The notes under the pieces were generated by a model. The model ran no database searches, was not told where the DNA came from, and saw nothing but the letters and a program-made list of their open reading frames with translations. A stretch of DNA of 64,000 bases. It comes from Photobacterium proteolyticum. GTDB lineage: Bacteria; Pseudomonadota; Gammaproteobacteria; Enterobacterales; Vibrionaceae. The stretch covers positions 1 through 64,000 of the forward strand of contig NZ_MJIL01000046.1 of NCBI RefSeq assembly GCF_001939735.1, written 5' to 3'. A program made the translations under genes and the position numbers. Positions 26,750-34,727 of the stretch are shown here, piece after piece (the stretch's first letter is position 1; each line of letters begins with the position of its first letter).

Positions 26750-27499
26750 TTACTCTTTAAATCCACAGTAGATCTTGTTTATCAACTGATTCTGATGGCG
26801 GCATCCGGTTTTATGCAAGATACTTTTTATTTGCGATTTTGTTGTTTCTTTAGAAACGCCGCGAATCGCGGTTATTTCGCTGCCATCATACCCTTGGGCA
26901 AGTAAAGACACGACATTATGCTCTGCTTGGGTCAGGTTATCAGGAAGCTTCAGCATGCCTCGGGATATTGGTGCGGAGCCATAGAGGCTTTCCAGGGTGT
27001 TTCGTGCGATAAAAAATTGTCCCCATGGGGCAAGGGCCTCCAGGAGTTGCTGCATGAATTGCTGACAGCTGGGGTGGAAAGGCTGATGGTAGCGATGAAA
27101 GCAGAGGGATAATATTTTCCCGTCCGAAAGGGGATAAATACCGCTTATTGAATAATCAACATCCATCCTGGGGATCATCTCTTCGAGAAACCAGCCGTCA
27201 CGAATTTGCTTGATAGGTAACATTTCCTGTAGGGCTATCATATTGCCGGTCAGCGACTGGCCGAGATAATGCTGGAGATAAATATCATCTCGTGAGTGGC
27301 GTAGATAAAAGTCGAAATCGCTGTTATCGATACCGTGATGGAGAATCCACTGCTGTCCTTTGTGCGGAGGGGAACCAAGGAATAACAGACTTATATCGGC
27401 ACCAAGATATTGGCCGATATTACGGACAATTCTATTCAAGTCATCGCTGGATTCGCCAGCTTCCAGTAGCTCTTTTACCCAGTATTGAACCCGCTCCAT
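26750..27499 (-). CDS. LuxR-family transcriptional regulator
   Basis: 249 residues. A C-terminal LuxR/GerE helix-turn-helix (about 188-249): LTQAEHNVVSLLAQGYDGSEI, VSKETTKSQIKSILHKTGCRHQNQL. The N-terminal 170 residues form a GAF/PAS-like sensory domain (GADISLLFLGSPP, SISGIYPLSDGKILSLCFHR). This layout is typical of LuxR solos, but no acyl-homoserine-lactone signature could be confirmed. GAGG lies 7 bases before the ATG at 27499; a TTG two codons upstream is less likely. Confidence 0.85.
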   Translation of the reverse strand: MERVQYWVKELLEAGESSDDLNRIVRNIGQYLGADISLLFLGSPPHKGQQWILHHGIDNSDFDFYLRHSRDDIYLQHYLGQSLTGNMIALQEMLPIKQIRDGWFLEEMIPRMDVDYSISGIYPLSDGKILSLCFHRYHQPFHPSCQQFMQQLLEALAPWGQFFIARNTLESLYGSAPISRGMLKLPDNLTQAEHNVVSLLAQGYDGSEITAIRGVSKETTKSQIKSILHKTGCRHQNQLINKIYCGFKE

Positions 27500-27680
27500 G
27501 GACAACCCTCACTGGTAGGATCACTATTAATACAAGAATCAATGATGAATCAGTGTATTGCAATTATTTATGCGCAGGGTGTGATCAAGAATTGCGCGGG
27601 TAAATGAATGAGCATATCGAGCTGAAAATGATAATATTGACCTTATAAAAGAATCAGCAATATGGAAGAGCTCGATAATA

Positions 27681-27920
27681 ATGACAAAGGAAGATAAGGC
27701 GTACCCATTAATCCGGTTGTTCAAAGTGCTCCATGTGGTGGGGTTATTGATGGTGATTGCAGGAATAGCATTGTTAATGGCAACGGAGGTTGGTCAGACA
27801 GTTAACGGCATGCTGGCAATTAGTAGCTTGATTGGGATAGGCGGTGTGTTGATCTCTCCGTTTCCGGTAGCCTTGTTTCTTCAGTGGGCTACAAGAGCCA
27901 AGATGGAACACAGTAACTAA
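27681..27920 (+). CDS. small two-helix membrane protein
   Basis: 79 residues with two predicted membrane helices (about 18-37 and 43-65) in HVVGLLMVIAGIALLMA and the SLIGIGGVLISPFPVALFL segment. GAAGAG lies about 10 bases before the ATG. No family recognised. It is followed in the same direction by a truncated acetyltransferase frame. Confidence 0.55.
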   Translation: MTKEDKAYPLIRLFKVLHVVGLLMVIAGIALLMATEVGQTVNGMLAISSLIGIGGVLISPFPVALFLQWATRAKMEHSN

Positions 27921-27959
27921 TTATCAAGTGAATAAAACGAAGTAACAGGGATGACGATA

Positions 27960-28331
27960 ATGGGAACATCTGACCATATTACGCTGCGTCCAGCGGTGGT
28001 TTCAGATGTAAGGGTGGTGACTGATGTTATGCTGGCCTCAAGAAAGCAGCTACTGCCATTTGCCCCTTTGGTACACAGTGATGAGGCTGTTTTTAACTGG
28101 ATCAATGAGTATCTTATCCCCTGCCATAGGGTTACGGTAGCGGTTGAGAATACTCAAATTGTAGGTTTGTGTGCTTTGTCAGAACAAGACGGGACAGGCT
28201 GGATAGAGCATCACGGTTTTGTTGCTGCTGCCTTTAGTGACGGCAGTAACAATGAAGAAGGCGTCCCTGATGTGCTTTATCGACGCTTTTCGACACACCT
28301 GTTCGATCCCTGTAACGCAAAAGAATGTTGA
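27960..28331 (+). pseudogene. truncated GNAT acetyltransferase (N-terminal part)
   Basis: 123 residues remain. The first 75 or so (HITLRPAVVSDVRVVTDV, LPFAPLVHSDEAVFNWI, RVTVAVENTQIVGLCALS, GWIEH) are the N-terminal half of a GNAT protein. The acetyl-CoA binding half that should follow GWIEH is absent and is replaced by unrelated sequence ending in CNAKEC. It is therefore probably an inactive remnant. AGGG precedes the ATG; an ATG three codons earlier is an alternative. Confidence 0.55.
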
Positions 28332-28400
28332 CCGTATGGAATTATGGGGATAGCTTGAATGCGCTAGAAGGATGTGGAACAAAGGAAGTTATTCAAGGAT

Positions 28401-28922
28401 ATGAAGTTTATTAGCTGCAATTTTGACTCTCATGCAAATGAGATCTTAACCATTCTTAATGATGCGATAATTAACTCAACCGCGCTGTATGATTATAAGC
28501 CGCGAACAATGGATAACATGGTGTCATGGTTTAAATCCAAGGAAGAAGCCGATTATCCGGTCATCGGGGCCATTGATGAACATGGCCGGCTGATGGGATT
28601 TGCCACCTATGGGCGATTTCGTGAACAGCCTGCGTTTAAATACACGGTTGAACACTCTGTGTACCTTCACCCGGACTTCAGGGGAAGGGGAGTTGGTAAA
28701 GCCTTAATGAAAGAGCTTATTCAATGGGCTAAACAGCAAGATTACCATGCCATCATCGGCGCTATTGATATGGAAAATCAAGGTAGTATTTATTTGCACC
28801 AGCGATTGGGTTTCACCCATTCGGGGACGATTCAGCAAGCTGGATTTAAATTTGGTCGTTGGCTGGATTTGGGTTTTTATCAATTGGTATTGAATACACC
28901 TTCCTGTCCGGTGGATGGGTGA
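28401..28922 (+). CDS. GNAT acetyltransferase, phosphinothricin-acetyltransferase-like
   Basis: 173 residues in the PAT/Bar/YncA-type family, which N-acetylates small amines such as phosphinothricin, methionine sulfone or sulfoximine. The acetyl-CoA loop is LHPDFRGRGVGKALM; IIGAIDMENQGSIYLHQRLGFTHSGTI is the family's late block. The start at MKFISCNFDSHA fits homologues; a GTG nine codons earlier is in frame but not supported by family length. It stands just after a truncated GNAT remnant. Confidence 0.85.
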   Translation: MKFISCNFDSHANEILTILNDAIINSTALYDYKPRTMDNMVSWFKSKEEADYPVIGAIDEHGRLMGFATYGRFREQPAFKYTVEHSVYLHPDFRGRGVGKALMKELIQWAKQQDYHAIIGAIDMENQGSIYLHQRLGFTHSGTIQQAGFKFGRWLDLGFYQLVLNTPSCPVDG

Positions 28923-29053
28923 TTTTTGCCACATCAACCTTGTTGATAATGTGATCTTTTTATAATTACTCGACACTGGTCCGACATCATATTTGCCGAA
29001 CCAAATTAGAGCTTCTACTCTTCATTGTTCCATATGCAACGGAAATGATAACA

Positions 29054-30106
29054 ATGAAGACAGTAACTAAGAGTATCTTAGCAGCGTTGGCTACGCTCTC
29101 ATTTTCCGCTCATGCGGCAATTGGTGAGCACCCTATCATTTTGATCCACGGTTTTCAGGCTGATCAATTGCAAACAAAACCTGGTCGTCAAGCCGTCGAA
29201 CAAGAAGGTGCTGATTATTGGCGCGATTTCTGGCTCGCGAAAGCCGATGATCGTATTGATTGGCCGTCTCAGGAAAGGGTTGCGGGTAAGATCTCGTCAG
29301 ATTATATCTGGCCGAAACTACAGGCGTTATCGAAAAACCAGACTTGCCGCAACGGCTGTATTTTTGTAACTCACTCAACCGGTGATCTTGTTGCGCGCTA
29401 TATGCTGGATAACCAGGCTAACTGGTTGGAAAATGCCGGCCTTCAGCCGCTGAATGTTCTGGCGACCTTCGATTTTGCAGGTGCTGGCGGTGGCTCTGAG
29501 CTCGGTGACTTGGCAATCAATGTGGCGGAAGGAAGCGGCTGGGTCAACGGTGCGCTGAAATCGGCGATTAAGTTATGGCTGGGTGAAATCCCAAATAGCT
29601 CAAATACCGGTGTATTGAATGACCTAAAAGTGGCGAATGCCCGCCAGCTGGCACCTTTGCCGGATGGTCGGATCCCTAGGGTACGCTTTACCGGTGATGG
29701 GTCGGACTACTTCAACTTAACAGCAGGCTTTTTGCCAGGACATGATGACGGTGTTGTTGCCAGTCACTCCACGTGTGGTGCAAGCCAGGCCGGTGATTTT
29801 AATAGTTGTTCGATGAGCGTTGCCTATGATGGCAAGTTGGCGACACAGTCGCGTGGTGTCAGTGACTTCATGCCTGATCATTATCCATTATTAATGGGTG
29901 AAGATTATAGCCATGGCGGGTTGATCACCAATTCACATAGCGGGCAAGTCACAGCGGCTAATCAGCAAGCGACGCTGACTAATGGTAAAACGCTGACGGT
30001 GAATACAACAGATGAAAAGTATTGGCTGACAGGCAACTATTATCGCTATGTTGATGGCTCTGATAAGGTGACAATGTCACAACTTGCGGTTGATTTACTC
30101 AACTAA
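29054..30106 (+). CDS. secreted alpha/beta-hydrolase lipase
   Basis: 350 residues with a Sec signal peptide (cleavage after SAHA, about residue 21). The lipase oxyanion motif IHGF (31-34) and nucleophile Ser108 in VTHSTGD (an H-S-x-G elbow with Thr before the His) are visible; the late DYSHGGLI segment offers the catalytic His. Cys pairs (98/102 and later TCGASQ...NSCS) could form disulfides. The start MKTVTKS is preferred over an ATG three codons upstream because GGAAA lies before it. A membrane-anchored protein of unknown family follows. Confidence 0.82.
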   Translation: MKTVTKSILAALATLSFSAHAAIGEHPIILIHGFQADQLQTKPGRQAVEQEGADYWRDFWLAKADDRIDWPSQERVAGKISSDYIWPKLQALSKNQTCRNGCIFVTHSTGDLVARYMLDNQANWLENAGLQPLNVLATFDFAGAGGGSELGDLAINVAEGSGWVNGALKSAIKLWLGEIPNSSNTGVLNDLKVANARQLAPLPDGRIPRVRFTGDGSDYFNLTAGFLPGHDDGVVASHSTCGASQAGDFNSCSMSVAYDGKLATQSRGVSDFMPDHYPLLMGEDYSHGGLITNSHSGQVTAANQQATLTNGKTLTVNTTDEKYWLTGNYYRYVDGSDKVTMSQLAVDLLN

Positions 30107-30114
30107 TAGACCGA

Positions 30115-30144
30115 AGCAAGGGGGCCGTAATAAGCCCTCTTGCT
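30115..30144 (+). terminator. hairpin after the lipase gene
   Basis: AGCAAGGGGGC and GCCCTCTTGCT pair with one mismatch. There is no clear T-run, so it may only partly end transcription before the gene at 30180. Confidence 0.6.
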
Positions 30145-30179
30145 AAGTAATTACTTATATTATTGATTGCGAAACCTTT

Positions 30180-31271
30180 ATGAAGAATAACAAGCATGTT
30201 GCAATTGCGGTGATTGTCGGGGCATCAGTGCTGGCTTATTGGTTGGCCACACCATCAAAGGACGAACGCCAATTCGTTTCGCAATCCTTAGAAGCAGGGC
30301 AAGATGATATGGTGTCAGGTGACAGCTCGGCATCGATAATAGCAGCTGCTGGCAGCGAAGCAGTAAGCTCAGCAACACCAAGTGCTGAACCTGATCCTGC
30401 TGAAAAGAAGGATAGTGATCCTGAACTTGAGCCTGTGACTCGTCAGTTGGCTCAAATATCTGCAGCCTATGCCGCTGAGATTCAATATCCTCCTTACTCG
30501 AAACCCATTTCAGCCTCGAGCAAGAGCTACCTGGAGCCAAACTATTTCAATGTCGTTGAGGTGCCCGTGTTAGACGGATCGCATACGGCTTCAATTTCAC
30601 TGGCAAAATTTCGGTTTTTCTATCCGGAGCCTGTCGTTGTATCTTTAAACACCAAGCTGGCAATCAGTAATATCCGTTATGAGTTTTATGAACCGACCAC
30701 CAAGCAGGTGTTGGCCGTTGAACAAACTGAGCGCAAAACATTAGAGGTAATGTCAAGTCAGGACTGGCCGCAGGAAATTCGCATTAAAGCAACTATTGAT
30801 TTCGAGCAGGGCAGTGACATATTGACGACGGACTTTAATTTTTTTGTACCGTCAGCCCGTTTAGTCTCTGTCGATGAACCGATATCGGATGGGGCGGATA
30901 TGCTGATCCCCGTCAAGTTGGATATCAAGCAGGCGGGAATATACCGTGTGCGTGCCAATTTATATGGTCAGCAAGGGGGGGTGATAGCGGCACTGAATGG
31001 AAAGTCTAAGCTGGAAGAGGGTGAGCAAGAGATGGTGTTAAAAGCCCATCAAAGTGTCTTAGCCGGAACTGATGGTTTATATCAGTTAAAAGACTGGGTG
31101 ATTGAAAAAATGTCGGGCTTTCCTGGTGAAAAAGCCAGTTTCGGGATCAGCGAGCAAGATACAATACCCTTGGCACCGTTTGATTTATCTGCGCTCAGCC
31201 AGGAGCCCTATACTCCGAGTGCGGAAGAGCAACAGCGGCTTGAATTTCTGCGACAGGCAGCAAACCAATAG
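30180..31271 (+). CDS. membrane-anchored periplasmic protein downstream of the lipase
   Basis: 363 residues. A single N-terminal hydrophobic helix (about 7-23) without a clear cleavage site is followed by a Ser/Ala/Pro/Glu-rich linker (about 45-85). A beta-rich domain comes next (FFYPEPVVVSLNTKLAISNIRYEF, DILTTDFNFFVPSARL). It is not the helical lipase foldase LifO: the RxxFDY(F/C)LSAxGE motif is absent. Position directly after the lipase suggests a partner in folding, secretion or envelope binding. I do not recognise the family. Confidence 0.7.
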   Translation: MKNNKHVAIAVIVGASVLAYWLATPSKDERQFVSQSLEAGQDDMVSGDSSASIIAAAGSEAVSSATPSAEPDPAEKKDSDPELEPVTRQLAQISAAYAAEIQYPPYSKPISASSKSYLEPNYFNVVEVPVLDGSHTASISLAKFRFFYPEPVVVSLNTKLAISNIRYEFYEPTTKQVLAVEQTERKTLEVMSSQDWPQEIRIKATIDFEQGSDILTTDFNFFVPSARLVSVDEPISDGADMLIPVKLDIKQAGIYRVRANLYGQQGGVIAALNGKSKLEEGEQEMVLKAHQSVLAGTDGLYQLKDWVIEKMSGFPGEKASFGISEQDTIPLAPFDLSALSQEPYTPSAEEQQRLEFLRQAANQ

Positions 31272-31277
31272 CGCGAT

Positions 31278-31304
31278 CGCCTGGCCAGTTAGCCGGGCGT
31301 TTTT
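31278..31304. terminator. Rho-independent terminator
   Basis: CGCCTGGC (31278-31285) pairs with GCCGGGCG (31292-31299), followed by five T residues. It serves the plus-strand gene ending at 31271 and overlaps the 3' end of the convergent minus-strand gene. Confidence 0.82.
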
Positions 31305-31513
31305 GCCGAGAGTTTATGAATATGGTAGAGATTGACGACAATGCAGAAGCTGTTCATGATCACCACTGGGTAAGCGCCCAGTTGCCAGCCATAGATGACG
31401 AACAGCAGGCATCCCAGCCCGTTAATATATCTTAGCCGCTTCATATCACCCATTAACAAAGACGTTCCTACCAGCAGAGAAGCCGCGTAACCGATGGTGT
31501 CTGATAATTCCAT
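31289..31513 (-). CDS. small YgjV-like membrane protein
   Basis: 74 residues with three hydrophobic stretches: IGYAASLLVGTSLLM, INGLGCLLFVIYGWQL and AYPVVIMNSFCIVVNLYHI. The MKRLRYINGLGCLLFVIYG segment resembles the YgjV/PQ-loop-like inner membrane family, but the product is half the usual length. The start MELSDTIGY is chosen by homology; an upstream frame extension (to 31567) has no ribosome site. Confidence 0.65.
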   Translation of the reverse strand: MELSDTIGYAASLLVGTSLLMGDMKRLRYINGLGCLLFVIYGWQLGAYPVVIMNSFCIVVNLYHIHKLSAKTPG

Positions 31514-31660
31514 TCTTATTTTTTTCAATTCGTTCCTGAATATCATTAACTTTAGAACAAATCTCATCGCGTGAAGGGGCTCAACTGGAAGTTACTCACA
31601 GGGATGTAGTCTATGTTTAAGTGGTAGCCCTTCTATTTACAGTAAGTTGGAGGTCATGTC

Positions 31661-32152
31661 ATTGAAACGATAGATTATCTAAAAGACAGGTACACGGAAG
31701 AATTGGCCAGGTTTGCTTATTGCGAGGGCCAGTGTTCTCGGCTGTTGGTATTCTTAACTACGATTCTCGCTGCCGTCGGTACGGTAACTGTGATTAAGAG
31801 TGATAGTTTTTTTCAGCCCGCCTTACCGGTTGAGTGGATCAAACTGCTGGCACTGCTGCTTGCTTTGTTTGCGGTTGTTTGTGCCTGGGGGCATGCACTA
31901 CTGGCGCTAAAAATTGGCGGTCATATCGAGCTTCCCAAGGGACGCGAAACAACAAGAGATCTGGCTGCGCATGATATTGCGAGCCGGGAACAGTTAATTA
32001 TTAATTATTATCATCAGGCAATAGAAGAGCTGACAGAAGTCATTCACGAGAAAAACAAGTATATTATTATCGCCTATGAGGAACTGACAATGAGTGCTTG
32101 GTTTTTCGGGATAGTTTCAGCCGTCGCGATCGGAACGGAAATATTAAGCTGA
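31661..32152 (+). CDS. three-helix membrane protein, apparent AUU start
   Basis: The coding pattern extends upstream of the first ordinary start codon (TTG at 31703) to an ATT at 31661, giving 163 residues. GGAGG (31649-31653) is 7 bases from the ATT, ideal spacing. An ATG at 31656 is out of frame and stops after five codons. The product opens ETIDYLKDRYTEELARF, then has membrane helices (about 28-46, 60-85, 140-160). Function unknown. If AUU is not used, TTG at 31703 gives 149 residues. Confidence 0.6.
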   Translation: METIDYLKDRYTEELARFAYCEGQCSRLLVFLTTILAAVGTVTVIKSDSFFQPALPVEWIKLLALLLALFAVVCAWGHALLALKIGGHIELPKGRETTRDLAAHDIASREQLIINYYHQAIEELTEVIHEKNKYIIIAYEELTMSAWFFGIVSAVAIGTEILS

Positions 32153-32187
32153 GCAACAGAGAATAGTCATGATTATGGAAGAGGATT

Positions 32188-32649
32188 ATGAGGAAGTTGG
32201 AATTAAAAATACCGCCCGTTGTTTTGATGGGGATGTTTGCGATTGGAATGTGGCTGCTATCAATACAGTTACCTAAACAGACACTATTCGCTACTGGCAG
32301 TACACTCGCTGCCGTGATTATTACCCTGCTTGGTGCCATCATTGCTATTTCAGGTGTGTTGGCTTTTCGAAAAGCCAGGACCACGGCCAACCCAATGGAA
32401 CCGCAGGACGCATCTACATTGGTAAACAGTGGTGTGTATCGAGTGACTCGTAATCCGATGTATCTTGGATTTCTACTAATGCTTGTTGGCTTTGGTATCT
32501 TTTTGCAAAGCGCTTATTCGCTGGTACTCTGCGTGGGTTTTATTCTTTATATGAACCGTTTCCAGATTGAACCGGAAGAGCGGTTTCTCGAAGTACATTT
32601 TCAAGATGAGTTTGTACTGTATAAAGGAAAAGTGCGTCGCTGGATTTAG
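32188..32649 (+). CDS. isoprenylcysteine carboxyl methyltransferase / PEMT-like membrane methyltransferase
   Basis: 153 residues with about four membrane helices. The C-terminal signature is clear: STLVNSGVYRVTRNPMYLGFLLMLVGF, then IEPEERFLEVHFQDEFVLYK, which bind S-adenosylmethionine in the ICMT/PEMT superfamily. Bacterial members methylate unknown lipids or small molecules. AGAGG lies 4 bases before the ATG, and the gene follows the preceding membrane-protein gene by 35 bases, possibly in one transcript. Confidence 0.85.
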   Translation: MRKLELKIPPVVLMGMFAIGMWLLSIQLPKQTLFATGSTLAAVIITLLGAIIAISGVLAFRKARTTANPMEPQDASTLVNSGVYRVTRNPMYLGFLLMLVGFGIFLQSAYSLVLCVGFILYMNRFQIEPEERFLEVHFQDEFVLYKGKVRRWI

Positions 32650-32846
32650 ACAAAAGTCAGCATAGTGTTAATTACGCTCAAAAAAACGTCACTTGGCCAC
32701 TTAAACGCCTGAAGTTTCTGATTTTCATTGATGTCGAAAAGAAATACGACATAATACTGGTTATTTATCCAGTTAAAGGGGCAAGGTGTGTTGCTCAAAG
32801 GTACTAGGCTGAAAAGTACTCAACAACCTTGCTCAGTGTGAATTCT

Positions 32847-33599
32847 GTGGCTAATTTCAACGTACATCTTGGATCAGCCGCGCTAACCAGTAGTTTGGCG
32901 GCTACCGCATTATTATCGGCAGGGCATATCGTACCGATCACTGCCTTATGGCTGATGTTTCTTGGCACCATGGGTGGATTGTTGCCGGATATTGATTCAG
33001 ACAACTCCACCTCGATGAGTACTTTATTTCGGTTTTTCGGCGGAATGATCACATTCAGTTTTGTTGGCCATATCTACCGAATGGTCTCAATGCTGGAGTT
33101 GATCGTATATGCTTTTTTTTGCTATTTGACCATCCGCCATAACCTAAAAGCTTTGCTGGAAAAAGTGACAGTACACAGAGGTTGCTGCCATTCATTGGCA
33201 TTTATTAGTGTTTCCGGTTTAGGCTGTGCTTCCCTTGTTTATTTGCTTGGCTACAGTGAAAAAACGAGCTGGCTATCAGGGCTCTTTTTATTAGGTGGAA
33301 GTCTTGTACATTTGCTGCTTGATGAGGCATACAGCGTCGATCTTGCTAACCGAAAAATTAAAATGTCATTTGGCTCGGCATTCAAGTTATGTTCGAACCG
33401 TAATCCAGTGATTAGTACTTTTCAGTTTTTGCTGATAGGAGTGCTTGTGATTCATAGCCCGCCCTGGAACGACACTTGGCAGCAACTGTCGGACTGGAGT
33501 GATTTTAGGCTTAAACCGAATTGGCTCAATCGAGAAGATGTCACTGCGTTTTTTGATGATGTTGTCGAGTCTACAACCAATGCAATTCAACCTCGCTAG
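32847..33599 (+). CDS. YdjM-family membrane-bound metal-dependent hydrolase
   Basis: 250 residues with five or so membrane helices. The YdjM (PF04307) signatures are FLGTMGGLLPDIDSDNS, VTVHRGCCHSLAF and GGSLVHLLLDEAYSVD, carrying Asp and His metal ligands. The start is set at GTG (ANFNVHLGSAAL follows), which matches the usual MANFxTH opening; a TTG six codons upstream is possible. The ribosome site is weak. It is the last gene before the cobalamin locus and is separated from it by 512 bases holding the riboswitch. Confidence 0.82.
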   Translation: MANFNVHLGSAALTSSLAATALLSAGHIVPITALWLMFLGTMGGLLPDIDSDNSTSMSTLFRFFGGMITFSFVGHIYRMVSMLELIVYAFFCYLTIRHNLKALLEKVTVHRGCCHSLAFISVSGLGCASLVYLLGYSEKTSWLSGLFLLGGSLVHLLLDEAYSVDLANRKIKMSFGSAFKLCSNRNPVISTFQFLLIGVLVIHSPPWNDTWQQLSDWSDFRLKPNWLNREDVTAFFDDVVESTTNAIQPR

Positions 33600-33701
33600 T
33601 CACGAATGTTTATAATCTCAATAGAACCTACCTAAGTTTGTCGACTTTGATTTGCATCATGTGCCATTTTTAAGAAAAGTGCTTAACTGTCACAGCTTTA
33701 A

Positions 33702-33849
33702 TGATAGTGCCTTAATCGGCTAAGAGGGAATCAGGTTAAAGGCCTGAGCTGTACCCGCAACTGTAAGCGTTGAGTGTTACCTTGAACCACTGATTATTCG
33801 GGAAGGAGGGTAATACGTTGTTATACGCAAGCCAGGAAACCTGCTATCA
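33702..33849 (+). promoter_or_regulatory. cobalamin (B12) riboswitch aptamer
   Basis: The conserved elements appear in order: AGAGGGAATCAGGT, GCTGTACCCGCAACTGTAA, ACCACTG, CGGGAAGG and the B12 box AAGCCAGGAAACCTGC (33829-33844). TGATAG (33702-33707) pairs with CTATCA (33844-33849) as closing stem P1. The switch precedes the Ni/Co transporter and cobalamin genes and would shut them down when adenosylcobalamin is plentiful. Confidence 0.95.
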
Positions 33850-33893
33850 AAACATGCTTCTAGATACTGGGCGGGAATACTCAGTGATGAAGG

Positions 33894-33928
33894 GGTTGAT
33901 CTCACGTCTGTGTTATCAACCGTTTTCT
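33894..33928 (+). terminator. candidate expression-platform terminator of the B12 riboswitch
   Basis: GGTTGAT (33894-33900) pairs with ATCAACC (33915-33921), followed by GTTTTCTC. It is weak as a terminator, but it lies in the right place, 45 bases after the aptamer. Alternative pairing with the upstream ACTG/CAGT stem (about 33866-33884) could form the switch. Confidence 0.45.
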
Positions 33929-33979
33929 CATACCTGATATCTAGTGCAAATATTACTTAACGTATAGCGTGCATTTGAT

Positions 33980-34102
33980 ATGAAACGGACCTTCATTTTA
34001 GTTTTTCTTGCCTTTACGTCCACCATCAGTGTGGTTACGCACTCACTGTTTATTACGCTAGTGACTGGACTCCAAACTATCGCTATTGATAGCAAGTACT
34101 AG
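33980..34102 (+). CDS. candidate 40-residue single-helix membrane peptide ahead of cbiM
   Basis: An ATG opens 40 codons: MKRTFILVFLAFTSTISVV, then a second hydrophobic part and SKY at the end. It looks like a membrane peptide or signal-anchor. Its stop TAG overlaps the cbiM ribosome site (TAGGAGG), as expected for translational coupling. The upstream ribosome site is weak, which is the main doubt. It is shorter than CbiN (about 90 residues, two helices) but occupies a spot next to the cobalt transporter. Confidence 0.45.
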   Translation: MKRTFILVFLAFTSTISVVTHSLFITLVTGLQTIAIDSKY

Positions 34103-34111
34103 GAGGCGGGG

Positions 34112-34711
34112 ATGCATATTGTAGATGGCGTTCTTTCAACTCCAGTGCTGGCTGTCGGCATTACCATTACTGTGCTGGGAACCGGCTTAGGTCTACGTAG
34201 CCTGTCCGACGACAAGTTGCCTCAGGCTGCGGTACTTGCCGCGTGTTTCTTCGTTGCCTCCTTGATTCATATCCCACTTGGCCCGACGAGTGTCCATTTG
34301 ATCTTTAATGGCCTGATAGGCCTGTTGTTAGGATGGGCTGCATTTCCTGTCGTGCTGATCGGCTTAGTGCTCCAGGCCGTCTTTTTTGGTTTTGGCGGGC
34401 TCATTGTCCTTGGGGTCAATTGCCTCAACATTGCTTTGCCGGCCATTGTTATCGGTTTAGTCGTCAGGCCTTGGCTGGGGCGGCTCCCTGCAGTGGCTCT
34501 TGGGTTTGCCGCCGGTTTTGGTGCGGTGTTGCTAACGGCATTGTTTGTCGCTTTATCGCTGGCCTTGTCTGGTGAAGGGTTTATCACCAGTGCCAAGCTA
34601 GTAGTGATAGGGCACTTGCCTGTTGCTGTTATCGAGGGTGTCGTATCAGCATTTGCGTTAAAGCTGCTTTGTAAGGTTCGGCCGTCCCTTGCAATGTCTT
34701 CCTATCAGTGA
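34112..34711 (+). CDS. cbiM: cobalt/nickel ECF transporter S component
   Basis: 199 residues, about six to seven membrane helices. The N-terminus MHIVDGVLS gives His2, which with the terminal amine binds Co(II)/Ni(II) in CbiM/NikM. The HIPLGPTSVHLIFNGLIGLLLG block is the family signature and adds a further metal-binding His. AGGAGG lies 5 bases before the ATG. It heads the transporter genes cbiM-nikL-cbiQ-cbiO, which feed cobalt to the downstream corrin pathway. No cbiN is present. Confidence 0.93.
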   Translation: MHIVDGVLSTPVLAVGITITVLGTGLGLRSLSDDKLPQAAVLAACFFVASLIHIPLGPTSVHLIFNGLIGLLLGWAAFPVVLIGLVLQAVFFGFGGLIVLGVNCLNIALPAIVIGLVVRPWLGRLPAVALGFAAGFGAVLLTALFVALSLALSGEGFITSAKLVVIGHLPVAVIEGVVSAFALKLLCKVRPSLAMSSYQ

Positions 34712-34727
34712 GGCCACAGAGTTAATT

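Noticed and set aside
24768..27505. Link of the CBS/DUF294 gene and the LuxR-type gene as one operon
   Set aside because: There are about 100 bases between them with no coupling, and no shared regulatory signal was seen.
30180..31271. Lipase-specific foldase (LifO/LipB)
   Set aside because: The helical LifO pattern and its RxxFDY(F/C)LSAxGE motif are absent; the domain is beta-rich.
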